The notes: generated by a model from the letters alone, not told the origin. Shown: positions 7,204-15,767, numbered from the stretch's first letter. The stretch is DNA of 17,940 bases from Pseudomonadota bacterium (GCA_022360105.1 JAKSDL010000925.1:1-17940), one strand, 5' to 3'. Numbers and translations are program-made.

Positions 7204-7464
7204 TTACTTTTGGTTTAAAAGTTCTTCAAGTTTGGCATATCCTTGATCGACAGCCTTTTTGAAATCATCTCTGGCCTTTTTGGCGACGCTGAAAACCTCC
7301 TTCATCTGCTTTTTTCCTTCATCAGTCACCCATGGAAATTGTTCTACATAGCCGTTGATCATAACTTCGGTTTGGTCTTGAGCGGTTGACATGGCTGCAT
7401 AACTGTTATCAAACGCAGTTCTTTGCAGCGCGATCATCTGCTTTGCCATTTGAGCTGTGTCCAT
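7204..7464 (-). CDS. Phasin-like PHA granule protein, first gene of operon
   Basis: This 86-residue all-helical protein starts MDTAQMAKQMIALQRTAFDNS, typical of phasin N-termini, and continues with YAAMSTAQDQTEVMINGYVEQFPWVTDEGKKQMKEVFSVAKKARDDFKK in two more helices. It is probably cytoplasmic and granule-bound. AAGGAGA six bases upstream fixes the ATG at 7464. Its N-terminal half is similar in layout to its neighbour (short N-term, YQKSLFENS versus LQRTAFDNS, then a Gln-rich helix), which suggests that the two genes arose by duplication. It is transcribed from the promoter at 7544-7571, which carries candidate PhaR operators; phasin genes are the classical targets of PhaR. Confidence 0.75.
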   Translation of the reverse strand: MDTAQMAKQMIALQRTAFDNSYAAMSTAQDQTEVMINGYVEQFPWVTDEGKKQMKEVFSVAKKARDDFKKAVDQGYAKLEELLNQK

Positions 7465-7503
7465 TGTGATTCTCCTTGTTTTGATCGAATGGGTTTGAAA
7501 AAC

Positions 7504-7537
7504 ATGAAGTGACTATTGCAGTTTTTGTTCACTTCAT
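7504..7537. promoter_or_regulatory. Inverted repeat at phasin transcript start
   Basis: ATGAAGTGA (7504-7512) and TCACTTCAT (7529-7537) form a perfect 9-base inverted repeat around a 16-base spacer containing TTGCAG. It begins about where transcription from the predicted promoter should start, so it could be an operator or a hairpin in the 5' leader of the phasin mRNA. Confidence 0.5.
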
Positions 7538-7543
7538 AACTTA

Positions 7544-7571
7544 AGTGTAAAGGGTGAGAAAAGTTTGTCAA
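7544..7571 (-). promoter_or_regulatory. Sigma-70-type promoter of phasin operon
   Basis: On the minus strand a consensus -35 TTGACA (7571-7566) is followed after 16 bases by TACACT (7549-7544), four of six matches to the -10 consensus. The start point would be near 7537, giving a leader of about 73 bases before the first phasin gene. Confidence 0.55.
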
Positions 7572-7578
7572 CAAAAAA

Positions 7579-7593
7579 TTGTGCAGTGCAGCA
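7579..7593. promoter_or_regulatory. Candidate PhaR operator next to -35 box
   Basis: TTGTGCAGTGCAGCA lies just upstream of the -35 box of the phasin promoter. PhaR proteins of Paracoccus and Rhodobacter are known to bind TGC-rich sites of the type CTGC-N3-GCAG. This site has overlapping GCAG and TGCA elements and shares TGCAGTG with 7699-7715. The assignment is inferred from motif and place only. Confidence 0.42.
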
Positions 7594-7698
7594 TTTTTAT
7601 TTTGAAGATATTATATGGTTGCAAATCATAATAAAAAGCTAAAAATAGATACATTTCAGCCTGTGAATCGATCAAAATTGGATTTATTGACAGGAATT

Positions 7699-7715
7699 AT
7701 GTTGCAGTGTAACAT
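7699..7715. promoter_or_regulatory. Near-palindrome, candidate PhaR operator
   Basis: ATGTTGCA-G-TGTAACAT has 8-base arms with one mismatch. It repeats the TGCAGTG core of 7582-7588. It lies about 260 bases from phaR and 235 from the first phasin gene, so it could serve either side. Confidence 0.4.
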
Positions 7716-7792
7716 CGGTTAGCATGACATTAAACAAACTTCCTTACTGCTTGAGAGGAGCAAAACCCGGAGTTCTGAAAAAAGGATTGCTC

Positions 7793-7832
7793 AAGGGCTC
7801 TGACAGGCTCTTCACAATCGTTCAGGATGACA
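7793..7832. repeat. Dispersed repeat copy, internally shortened
   Basis: The sequence ending CTTCACAATCGTTCAGGATGAC matches the right end of the longer element at 16811-16879 (CTTCACTATCGTTCGGAATGAC). The preceding GGGCTCTGACAGG resembles the GGGTCTGTCAGAG of that element. Middle and left-arm parts are missing here. It is probably an old non-coding hairpin repeat of the genome. Confidence 0.5.
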
Positions 7833-7977
7833 CATAATCTTAACTTAATGATATTGACGTAAGATCGCCCTGCATTTTGTTTTGAACGAGAGTCGAAATT
7901 AAAAAAGATATTGGGTGTACACGATAATCAGAAAACCAAACACTGAAGAAATGTTTTAATCAGCCATAGGATCTCAC

Positions 7978-8442
7978 TTGACAACGACTATCATCATTAA
8001 AAAATATCCAAACCGGCGTTTGTATAACACCAAAGACAGTAACTATATTACAGCCGAAGACGTTTCCAATCTGATTAAAAAAGGGAATCGTGTTCAGGTG
8101 CAGGACGTCAACACCGGGGATGATATCACAGCCCTGGTTTTAACCCAGATCATCATGAACAAGGCAAAAGGGGATAACGCTATTTTGCCTGTTTCATTAT
8201 TGCATCTGGTGATTCAATACGGAGAGAGTCATCTCCATGAGTTTTTTGATCAATATCTGGAAACTACCATCGAAAATTATCTTAGTTATAGAAAGCAGAT
8301 GGATGATCAACTCAAAAATTACATGGAGATGGGCATGGATTTTAAATCTTTTACCGAAAAAGCGTTGGAGAACATGAATCCCATGAATTTGTTTTCATTT
8401 AAAGCCGATGGCAAAAAAGAGGATGATAAAAAAGGAGAATAA
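7978..8442 (+). CDS. phaR: PHA synthesis regulator PhaR
   Basis: This 154-residue transcription regulator binds DNA and, in known relatives, also PHA granules, freeing phasin promoters when polymer is present. The N-terminal DNA-binding domain is plain: IIKKYPNRRLYNTKDSNYIT followed by AEDVSNLI (about 5-34). The PHB accumulation domain follows (about 67-110, with LPVSLLHLVIQYGESHLHEFFDQYLE). The C-terminus is methionine- and lysine/aspartate-rich. The start is TTG at 7978, supported by AGGA six bases upstream; no in-frame ATG exists before the conserved domain. The TAA stop is one base before the phaJ-like ATG, and the shared AAAGGAG lies in the last codons, so the two genes are co-translated. 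It faces the phasin operon across the control region. Confidence 0.93.
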   Translation: MTTTIIIKKYPNRRLYNTKDSNYITAEDVSNLIKKGNRVQVQDVNTGDDITALVLTQIIMNKAKGDNAILPVSLLHLVIQYGESHLHEFFDQYLETTIENYLSYRKQMDDQLKNYMEMGMDFKSFTEKALENMNPMNLFSFKADGKKEDDKKGE

Positions 8443-8443
8443 A

Positions 8444-8869
8444 ATGATTGGAAGAACGATAGATCAGCTTTCGATTGGCGACTCGGAACAATTTAGTAAA
8501 ACTATTGCCGAGTCAGATGTTTACTTATTCGCAGGAATTACAGGCGATTTAAATCCGGCTCACATCAACGAGGAACATGCTAAAAACACCAGATTTGAAA
8601 AACGAATAGCCCATGGCATCCTGGTAGGTGGATTAATTTCAACGGTTATTGGTATGAAACTGCCCGGCCCCGGAAGTATTTATCGTGAACAGCAATATAA
8701 ATTTCTGGCGCCGGTATTTATTGGAGATACGATTACCGCCAAAGTAGAAGTTTTAGAACTGATCCCGGAAAAGAACAAGATTGTTTTGCAAACAACGTGT
8801 ACCAATCAGGATGGCAAGCTGGTGATAGACGGATCGGCCGTGATCCATCCACCTTTGAAGAATACCTAA
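8444..8869 (+). CDS. phaJ: MaoC-like (R)-specific enoyl-CoA hydratase
   Basis: This enzyme hydrates trans-2-enoyl-CoA to (R)-3-hydroxyacyl-CoA, feeding beta-oxidation intermediates into PHA. The 141-residue protein is a single hot-dog fold, the usual PhaJ length. The catalytic pair is in TGDLNPAHINE: Asp35 and His40, five apart as in the Aeromonas enzyme (31 and 36). AHGILVGGLIS (56-66) is the second MaoC signature. The start is the ATG at 8444, with GGAG six bases upstream; an in-frame ATG at 8408 would add 12 lysine-rich residues and lies inside phaR with no ribosome site, so it is rejected. The stop overlaps the CLC gene stop by four bases on the opposite strand. The gene symbol is by role; 3-hydroxyacyl-ACP dehydratase-like paralogues cannot be excluded. 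Confidence 0.9.
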   Translation: MIGRTIDQLSIGDSEQFSKTIAESDVYLFAGITGDLNPAHINEEHAKNTRFEKRIAHGILVGGLISTVIGMKLPGPGSIYREQQYKFLAPVFIGDTITAKVEVLELIPEKNKIVLQTTCTNQDGKLVIDGSAVIHPPLKNT

Positions 8870-10899
8870 ATACTTTTGAGCAAATTGATTTTTCCAATCT
8901 CTCCCAATGCCAGAATCGTATCAGACTTCGTAAACACATAATCCGGATAGGGCATAATGGTGGATTTGGAGTCTGATTTTTGTTGATCTTTAATCATAAT
9001 AATCGACACATCAAACCTGGCTCTGATATCTAACTCCAAAATTGATTTGCCGATAAACGACTTGGGAACGGCTATTTCGGCCAGGGAGTAGCCTTCCATA
9101 AAATGGACCGTATTCTCTGGTTGGTCCGTTTTGATCTGGCTGGCAAAGGATGAGGCCAGATCCCTTCTTTTTACCTCTTTGTGATAAGCCACGTAAATAT
9201 CCCTTCTCCAGATCATTCCCAATAGCTTTGACGGATCCTTGGCTTCAACTACAGGTATGCCCTGCAAAGCGCTTTTATTGAGTTTTTGCAGTACGGTCTG
9301 ACAATTATCCTGGGGTGTGGCTGTAATAACATCTTTGATTGCCACATCACCCACAATCAGCAAATCCTGCAGCAGATCCTTGTCATAAAGAAGTTCTTTG
9401 ATATTGTTCAGTGAAATAACGCCTGAAAGCTGACCGGACGAATTCATAACCGGAAAATAAGGGTCTTTGGCGGTTAACAAGCGCTCAATGAGCTGGTCAA
9501 AGGTTTGGGTTTCATCCAGAGTGTCCACGGATTTGGAGTAGATGTCTTTGACGAATAACGATTCCATAACATTGATTTCAGAACCGGTTTTGATGTGAAC
9601 ATTGCGGCGAACCAGGGCAAGGGTATAAATAGACTCCCGGGACAGGGTGGAGGCGATAGCTGTGCTGACAATACAGGTCAGCATGAGTGGAAGAATGATC
9701 GTGTAGTTGTTGGTCAATTCAAAGATCATAATAATGGCTGTGATAGGAGCATGGGTGACGGCTGAGACTAAACCTCCCATGGCAACCAAAGCATATGCTC
9801 CGGGTTCTGCTGCGGTTTCCGGAAAGAACCTGTTTAGAACACCCCCATAGTAAACTCCGGTCATAGCCCCCAAAAACAGGGATGGAGCAAATACACCTCC
9901 TGCTCCTCCTGATCCTATGGTAATGGATGTGGAAACGATTTTAACCAAAACCAGGATAATGGCAATCTGGCCGATGGTCTGACCGTGCAGGGCATTATTG
10001 ATAGACTCATATCCGACCCCCATGATGTCGGGGAAAAAGACGGCGATGACACCAACCAGAAATCCGCCAATGGCAGGCTTGAGATAAGGAGGAAGTTTGA
10101 TTCGTTTTTCAAAAAAATCTTCAGAAAGGTAGATCGATTTAATGAAAATAACGGCAATAATGGCCATGATGACAGCCATCAGCAGGTAAAACCACATTTC
10201 CGAATAAGAGTTCAAAGTGTATTCCGGAATCTGAAATTCGGCAAAGTTTCCTATGAACCCGTGGGAGATAACCGTGGCCATGACCGAAGAGATAACGATT
10301 GGTGAGAATTGGGCAAAGGCAAAATCCTGGAGGATTATCTCAACTGCAAACAAGGCTCCGGCTATGGGCGCGTTGAATGCGGCGGCAATTCCTCCGGCTG
10401 CTCCGCAACCCACAAAGGTTTTCATCCGCTGGCTGGAAACTTTGAACAATTGTCCGATGGTGGAACCAATGCCGGAGCCGATCTGGACAATTGGACCTTC
10501 CCTGCCCACCGAGCCCCCGGTGCCAATGGTAATGGAAGTGGTTAAGGCCTTGATGATGGCAACCCGGGGACGAATGAAACCCCCTCTCAAAATAACCGAT
10601 TGCATGACTTCCGGAACGCCCGAACGTTTGGCTTCTCTGGCTAAAAAGTGAAGCATGGGACCAACAATGATTCCACCGATCACCGGAATGATCATTCTCA
10701 AATACCAGGGGGTGTTTTTTATGTTTTCCAGAATAGTTCCGTCGCCCATAAAAGAGAGGTTGGAAATTTCCTTGATCATCGCCCGGATTAATAAGGTTCC
10801 AAAACCCGCCAACGTTCCAATCACCAAGGCTGCAATAATCACAAATATCTGTTCTGTCAGGATGATTCGTTCCAAAAATTCAGACAGCTTTTTTTTCAT
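8866..10899 (-). CDS. CLC chloride channel/transporter with CBS and RCK_C domains
   Basis: This 677-residue inner membrane protein moves chloride or similar anions. The CLC core (about 15-430) has the three selectivity signatures: RSGVPEV (92-98), GGSVGREGP (128-136, gating Glu134) and GGVFAPSLFLG (334-344). The internal proton glutamate of the E. coli exchanger (Glu203) is replaced by Ile: LFAVEII has Glu186 at the preceding position only. This leaves open whether it is a channel or a proton exchanger. Two CBS repeats follow (about 449-575, VKDIYS and VAIKDVITATP), then an RCK_C/TrkA_C domain (about 600-677). Such tails usually bind nucleotides and gate transport. The ATG at 10899 has no strong ribosome site. 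The gene is likely transcribed alone and ends against phaJ. Confidence 0.95.
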   Translation of the reverse strand: MKKKLSEFLERIILTEQIFVIIAALVIGTLAGFGTLLIRAMIKEISNLSFMGDGTILENIKNTPWYLRMIIPVIGGIIVGPMLHFLAREAKRSGVPEVMQSVILRGGFIRPRVAIIKALTTSITIGTGGSVGREGPIVQIGSGIGSTIGQLFKVSSQRMKTFVGCGAAGGIAAAFNAPIAGALFAVEIILQDFAFAQFSPIVISSVMATVISHGFIGNFAEFQIPEYTLNSYSEMWFYLLMAVIMAIIAVIFIKSIYLSEDFFEKRIKLPPYLKPAIGGFLVGVIAVFFPDIMGVGYESINNALHGQTIGQIAIILVLVKIVSTSITIGSGGAGGVFAPSLFLGAMTGVYYGGVLNRFFPETAAEPGAYALVAMGGLVSAVTHAPITAIIMIFELTNNYTIILPLMLTCIVSTAIASTLSRESIYTLALVRRNVHIKTGSEINVMESLFVKDIYSKSVDTLDETQTFDQLIERLLTAKDPYFPVMNSSGQLSGVISLNNIKELLYDKDLLQDLLIVGDVAIKDVITATPQDNCQTVLQKLNKSALQGIPVVEAKDPSKLLGMIWRRDIYVAYHKEVKRRDLASSFASQIKTDQPENTVHFMEGYSLAEIAVPKSFIGKSILELDIRARFDVSIIMIKDQQKSDSKSTIMPYPDYVFTKSDTILALGEIGKINLLKSI

Positions 10900-11419
10900 G
10901 GTTTTCGATTCTGAGCATTAAATTAAGGTTCATTGTAACTGCTCCTGATAAAGCTAAACACTCGCCGGCAACTGCTGGGAAGAGTCCGAAATGCTTGTAG
11001 GGCTTTCGAAAGCCGAGATGCACATAGTCTATACAATTTTTAAAAGAGTTGCATACCAATAAGTTAACTAATCGCCCATCGTCAGTTTAGATTTGAATTA
11101 TTTTGCCAAAAAAATGGTGTAATTTGACTTAAGACAATTTTGCGAGAGGTGCCAGGTTATATTTAGTGAGTCAAAAGACGATCAAATTTGTGCACTTCAC
11201 AAAGTTCTGTATCCTTCATTTGATGTTTACGATATAAAATTGGAAAAAAAATAGAAAAGTCTCCAAATTTTTATACTTTTTTGATAATAAGATCACTTGA
11301 GTCATGACAAATTCTTCGTTTAGATGTATTTTCTTAGGTGAAGTTTTTCCCTAAAGAATCTCAATGTAACAGATCGACACAAAGCAAAATCGCACGTCAA
11401 GTATAGGAAGAGGGCCAGT
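10900..11419. other. Divergent A/T-rich gap between CLC and activase genes
   Basis: This 520-base gap must hold promoters for both flanking genes, but no pair of -35 and -10 boxes is convincing. A perfect 14-base palindrome, GGCTTTCGAAAGCC, is at 11001-11014. A good -10 hexamer, TATACT, in a T-rich run near 11272 has no matching -35. No open frame of note is seen on either strand. Confidence 0.5.
11001..11014. repeat. Perfect 14-base palindrome
   Basis: GGCTTTCGAAAGCC is fully self-complementary and lies about 100 bases upstream of the CLC start and 400 upstream of the activase start. It could be an operator. There is no T run to make it a terminator. Confidence 0.4.
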
Positions 11420-14400
11420 ATGAAAACTCTTGGGATAAACATTGGATCAGCAAGCGTCAAAGTAGTTCTGCTTGAAAATGATGAATTGGTCTTAAGCAAG
11501 GTTCTGGATCATGAAGGCAGTTTTCAGGAAACCTTGAATCAAATTCTTATCGATAACCAGATACCTGCCGGAATCAAAACTCTTGTAACCGGTACTGGTG
11601 GACGTTATCTTCTTCAAACCAATAGTGTGATCGAATCAATCTGCATTGAAGAGTCACTAAAACAGTTTGATTTTAAGGTTGATGCAGTTGTATCGCTTGG
11701 TGGCGAAGATTTTGTAGTCTATACCATCGATCACGATGGCAAGATTATCACCAGTCATTCCGGGAACAAATGTGCATCGGGAACCGGTGAATTTTTTAAA
11801 CAACAACTTGGTCGAATGGATTTAACCCTGGACCAGGGGCTGGAGATCCCGCAAAGCTGTCAGGTTCATCCGCTGTCCTCGCGCTGCTCCGTTTTCATGA
11901 AAAGCGACTGCACCCACAAAATGAACAAAGGGGAGGCCACCAAGGGAGATATTGTATTGTCCCTGAGCGATGTGATGGCAACCAAAGTGGTTGACTTTCT
12001 TAAGCGGGCAAAAATCAATGAAGGCAGGGTATTGCTGGCTGGTGGAGTCACAAAAAACCCCTTTATTACTGACTTTATTAAAGAAAAACTTCCGGAAATC
12101 GAATTCATCGTACCGGATGAAGCTTCTTATTTTGAGGCATATGGAGCAGCCCTGTTGGCTGGATCTTCAGGAAGTCCTCTTCCTAAGATGGATGATCTGT
12201 TCAAACCCAATAAAATTGATTTTGGCAGGTATGACACCTTGCGTTCGGCAGAAGACAAAGTGCAATACCTGGAATCAAAACGAGGCAAAGTGGTTGCGGG
12301 TCGCGAGTACATTCTTGGTGTAGACGGAGGATCGACCACAACCAAGGTTGCTTTGATAGACATGGAAACCGATGAGATCGTGGCATCGCATTATGGAAGA
12401 ACTCATGGTGATCCTGTCAAAGCGCTTAAAAATTGTCTGGTTGAGTTACAGGAACAGATCAAAAAAGAGATCGGCGATGAGAATATACGGATCACCCTGG
12501 CATCCACGACCGGTTCTTCCCGGGAAATTCTAGGTGTCTTTCTCGAAACACCGGCCGTTTATAACGAGATCATTGCCCATGCCTATGGAACCACCTATTT
12601 TCATGAAAATGTAGACACCATATTTGAAATAGGCGGACAGGACGCTAAGTATATTCTGCTTAAGAATAAGGTTCCCATCGATTATGCCATGAATGAAGCC
12701 TGTTCGGCAGGAACCGGGTCGTTTCTTGAGGAATCTGCCTCCGGCGATTTAAATATTGCCCACGCCTGGGAAATTGGAGATATAGCGGTTCAGGCGGAAA
12801 GCCCCTTGAAATTTGGAGAACACTGCTCGGCGTTTATCAACTCCGACATCAGAAAGGCTATCCAGCTAGGAGCTTCCAGGGAAGATATCACGGCAGGCAT
12901 CGTTACCTCCGTGGTTTCCAATTATCTGAATCGTGTCGTGGGAAACCGGACCCTGGGGAACAACATTCTGCTCCAGGGCGGGGTTGCTAAAAACAAATCG
13001 ATACCGCTTGCCTTTGCCATGTTACTGGATAGAAGCATTACAATTCCGCCTGATCCGGAATTGCTGGGATGCTTTGGAGTTGGGTTGCTGGCAAAAGAGA
13101 AACTCGAAAAAGGTCTGATAGATAAAAGTGTGCTTGAGATCGATAATATTCTCGAAACCAATATTATCTACAAGAAAGTGGTCACCTGTAAGCAATGTGA
13201 AAACTATTGCTCCATTCAGGTGATGGAAGTAAACAAGCGGCGCTACATGTTTGGCGGTCGCTGCGACAGATACACCAATAAAAGGAAAAAGAAGATTCTT
13301 GATGAATCCAAGATCTTTAACTACATTGAGGTTCGGGATGACATGCTGTTCAGGGAGTTCGCTCCGGACGTTACGACCTTCAACAAAAAGAAAGACTTTG
13401 TCGTCGGTATTCCCAGGGCATTTTCTATCTATACATTGTGGCCGCTGTATTCGTGGTTCTTCCATGAACTGGGCGTTGAGGTGAAACTTTCGGAAGAGAT
13501 CTGCCATGAGGGTATCGCCCGGACTGAAGGGGCATATTGCTTTCCGGCCGAAATTGCCCATGGAGCCATGCAGGATATTGTCAATACAGGGACAGATTTT
13601 ATATTTGTACCTCATTTTCGAGATTTGGAAAGTTACGAGGAACATGGCCACTCAAACTTCTGCCCGATCACACAATCCTTACCTTATTACATCGAAAAAG
13701 CTTTTCCCGAGGTTGAAAGCAGCAAGTTCCTGAATCCGATTATTAGTTTCAACTATGGCCTATCCAAAGCCAAAGAAGCTTTTATCGAAATGGGAGAGCA
13801 GATGGGAATTACCCGAAGCAGTTCTGTCAAAGCTTTTGAAGTTGCCCATGAAAAACAGAAGGCTTTTTGGAAGCGTTATCGGGAGGTTGGTGTTGAAGCA
13901 CTGGAAAAGGCAAGGGAATCGGAGCAGCCGGTGATTGCTTTGCTGGGAAGGCCTTACAATGCTTTCACCAAAGATGCGAATATGGGAATCCCCTTGAAAT
14001 TCACCAGTCGGGGATATTCGATTATTCCATACGACATGTTGCCGTTTGAATGTGAAGAGATTTTTGACAATATGTATTGGTATTATGGCCAGCAGGACAT
14101 GAAAGCCAGCGTTTTGATCAAAAACGAGGACAATATTTATGTTACCTTTATTTCAAATTTCTCTTGCGCACCGGATTCATTTATTCTTCATTATTTAAAA
14201 TGGATTATGGGATCAAAACCATTCCTAAGCCTGGAACTGGATTCCCATTCTGCAGATGCCGGAATCGATACCAGGATTGAAGCATTTCTGGATATTATTG
14301 AGGGCTATCGATCCAAATTCGCGGAGAAGAAGAAAGAACGGTTTGATAACGGCCTGCGTTTCATCAACAACGGTAAAGACAAGATCCATTTGAGAAATGA

Positions 14401-15733
14401 AAAAACCGACGAACGGATAGAGATCTTTAACAATAAGAAGGTAAAACTGTTGCTTTCCAACATGGGAAGGTTGTCTACCGAACTTGTCGCTGTCACGCTC
14501 CAGCAAGTCGGTATTCACGGTGAGGCCATGCCGCTTCCGGATGTTTATACCTTGCAACTGGCAAGAAATTACATGTCGGGAAAGGAGTGTTTGCCTTCGC
14601 AGTTGGTACTTGGATCTACCCTGAAGTATTTTGCGTCAGAGAAGTACGACAAAGATACTATCTACCTGGTTTTCGTTCCAATTACTACGGGTCCCTGCCG
14701 AACAGGGCAGTATTATATTTTCTACGAAAATCTTTTCAAAGATCTGGAAATTGAAAATGCCTTGATCCTGACCCTCAGCTCCGATAATTCCTATATGGAA
14801 TTAGGACCGGGAGTAAGTAAAAAAGTGTGGTGGGGGGCGGTGATTGCAGATTACATGAAAGATATCGAAACCTCACTGCGTGCCTGTGCCGAGGACCCCG
14901 AGTATGCCATGTTGAAATATGACGATTTATGGCAGGGTTTGGTCAAAGTTGCCAGCGATGAAAAAGCAGATTTAATTCCTGCTTTGGAGCACGTTGCCGA
15001 TGAAGTGAACAAGATTCCTCTCAAGCAGAAAATGGAGGACACGCCAAAAGTTCTGATAGTCGGAGAAATTTACGTGCGCCGGGATGATTTTGCTGTCGAT
15101 GAATTGATACGTTTGTTCAGCCAGCGCGGAATCATTGCCAAGGTGGCTCCTGTGATTGAATGGTTTTATTACTGCGATCACACCCGAAAGCATGAATTGA
15201 AAAAGAAACTTGGTTTGCACCCCTGGTACAAAAGACCCTTCTCAGATGAATTCAAAGAGCTGATTACCTGGAATATTGAAGCGACATGGAAACACAGGGT
15301 TGAAAACAAGGTGCGGAAAACCCTTGAAAAAACAGGTTTGTTGCCCACGGCTCCGCACGATATGGAAGAAATTATGAGCAACGCAAACAACCTGTTTGTT
15401 AATGAGGAGTTACATTCTGAAATCTCCGTTTCCAGCGGGGTGGCAGCCACAGCGATGTATCAGGATTATTCGGGAATTGTAAATATTTCGCCGTTTGCCT
15501 GTCTGATCGGAAGAGTGATTGAAGGTTTAATCACACCATGGGCAAGAGATAACCGGTTTCCTGTCATGTCAGTCGAAATCGACGGTAACATCCTGCCGCC
15601 AAACATCATTAACCGGTTGGAAATTTTCATGCTCAATGTCCTAAGATTCAGACAGGACCCTGATAACCAGGAACTGATTGAAAAAGAAGGTCACGAACGC
15701 ACCAGCTTTAGTCGTCAGATCGTAAAGAATTAA
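11420..15733 (+). CDS. 2-hydroxyacyl-CoA dehydratase activase/dehydratase-like fusion protein
   Basis: This 1437-residue fusion has two ASKHA ATPase activase domains. Domain 1 (1-260) has GINIGSASVK and Cys118 (KCASGTGEF) with Cys156 (SRCSVF). Domain 2 (295-565) has GVDGGSTTTK and Cys428 (ACSAGTGSF) with Cys469 (EHCSAF). These pairs match the two cysteines that hold the bridging 4Fe-4S cluster in HgdC. A Cys motif follows at 590, 593, 597 and 615. Next is a DUF2229-type region (about 660-960, with VVGIPRAFSIY), then an HgdB-like part (1005-1437) with Cys1057, GPCRTGQY (Cys1093) and ISPFACLIGR (Cys1361). Known activases use ATP to push low-potential electrons into a dehydratase. No separate HgdA/HgdB genes lie nearby and the substrate is unknown. 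GGAAGAGGG upstream supports the ATG. The protein is soluble and implies anaerobic conditions. Confidence 0.9.
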   Translation: MKTLGINIGSASVKVVLLENDELVLSKVLDHEGSFQETLNQILIDNQIPAGIKTLVTGTGGRYLLQTNSVIESICIEESLKQFDFKVDAVVSLGGEDFVVYTIDHDGKIITSHSGNKCASGTGEFFKQQLGRMDLTLDQGLEIPQSCQVHPLSSRCSVFMKSDCTHKMNKGEATKGDIVLSLSDVMATKVVDFLKRAKINEGRVLLAGGVTKNPFITDFIKEKLPEIEFIVPDEASYFEAYGAALLAGSSGSPLPKMDDLFKPNKIDFGRYDTLRSAEDKVQYLESKRGKVVAGREYILGVDGGSTTTKVALIDMETDEIVASHYGRTHGDPVKALKNCLVELQEQIKKEIGDENIRITLASTTGSSREILGVFLETPAVYNEIIAHAYGTTYFHENVDTIFEIGGQDAKYILLKNKVPIDYAMNEACSAGTGSFLEESASGDLNIAHAWEIGDIAVQAESPLKFGEHCSAFINSDIRKAIQLGASREDITAGIVTSVVSNYLNRVVGNRTLGNNILLQGGVAKNKSIPLAFAMLLDRSITIPPDPELLGCFGVGLLAKEKLEKGLIDKSVLEIDNILETNIIYKKVVTCKQCENYCSIQVMEVNKRRYMFGGRCDRYTNKRKKKILDESKIFNYIEVRDDMLFREFAPDVTTFNKKKDFVVGIPRAFSIYTLWPLYSWFFHELGVEVKLSEEICHEGIARTEGAYCFPAEIAHGAMQDIVNTGTDFIFVPHFRDLESYEEHGHSNFCPITQSLPYYIEKAFPEVESSKFLNPIISFNYGLSKAKEAFIEMGEQMGITRSSSVKAFEVAHEKQKAFWKRYREVGVEALEKARESEQPVIALLGRPYNAFTKDANMGIPLKFTSRGYSIIPYDMLPFECEEIFDNMYWYYGQQDMKASVLIKNEDNIYVTFISNFSCAPDSFILHYLKWIMGSKPFLSLELDSHSADAGIDTRIEAFLDIIEGYRSKFAEKKKERFDNGLRFINNGKDKIHLRNEKTDERIEIFNNKKVKLLLSNMGRLSTELVAVTLQQVGIHGEAMPLPDVYTLQLARNYMSGKECLPSQLVLGSTLKYFASEKYDKDTIYLVFVPITTGPCRTGQYYIFYENLFKDLEIENALILTLSSDNSYMELGPGVSKKVWWGAVIADYMKDIETSLRACAEDPEYAMLKYDDLWQGLVKVASDEKADLIPALEHVADEVNKIPLKQKMEDTPKVLIVGEIYVRRDDFAVDELIRLFSQRGIIAKVAPVIEWFYYCDHTRKHELKKKLGLHPWYKRPFSDEFKELITWNIEATWKHRVENKVRKTLEKTGLLPTAPHDMEEIMSNANNLFVNEELHSEISVSSGVAATAMYQDYSGIVNISPFACLIGRVIEGLITPWARDNRFPVMSVEIDGNILPPNIINRLEIFMLNVLRFRQDPDNQELIEKEGHERTSFSRQIVKN

Positions 15734-15740
15734 CAGCAGT

Positions 15741-15767
15741 TGGTGGATCCGTTGGTTTGATCCACCA
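15741..15767. terminator. Hairpin between convergent genes
   Basis: TGGTGGATC (15741-15749) and GATCCACCA (15759-15767) form a perfect 9-base stem with a 9-base loop, seven bases after the activase stop and seven before the stop of the opposing gene. There is no T run, so termination on either strand is plausible but unproven. GTTGGTGG also occurs at 4584-4591 in the other convergent gap. Confidence 0.5.

Larger units (their letters stand above)
7465..7977. other. Divergent control region of the PHA locus
   Basis: This 513-base gap separates the phasin operon from phaR. The phasin side carries a promoter, an inverted repeat and a TGC-rich site. The centre carries the near-palindrome at 7699-7715, and 7793-7832 holds a dispersed repeat copy. 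No gene is seen. A promoter for phaR is expected in the last 140 bases, but no pair of boxes is convincing. Confidence 0.6.

Noticed and set aside
8408..8443. Upstream ATG extending the phaJ-like gene by 12 residues
   Set aside because: The extension is a Lys-rich run read from the phaR tail in another frame. The ATG at 8444 has GGAG at ideal spacing and the MaoC fold starts there.
13022..13651. A 209-residue minus-strand open frame inside the activase fusion
   Set aside because: It is antisense to conserved activase sequence and arises from the codon use of the real gene.
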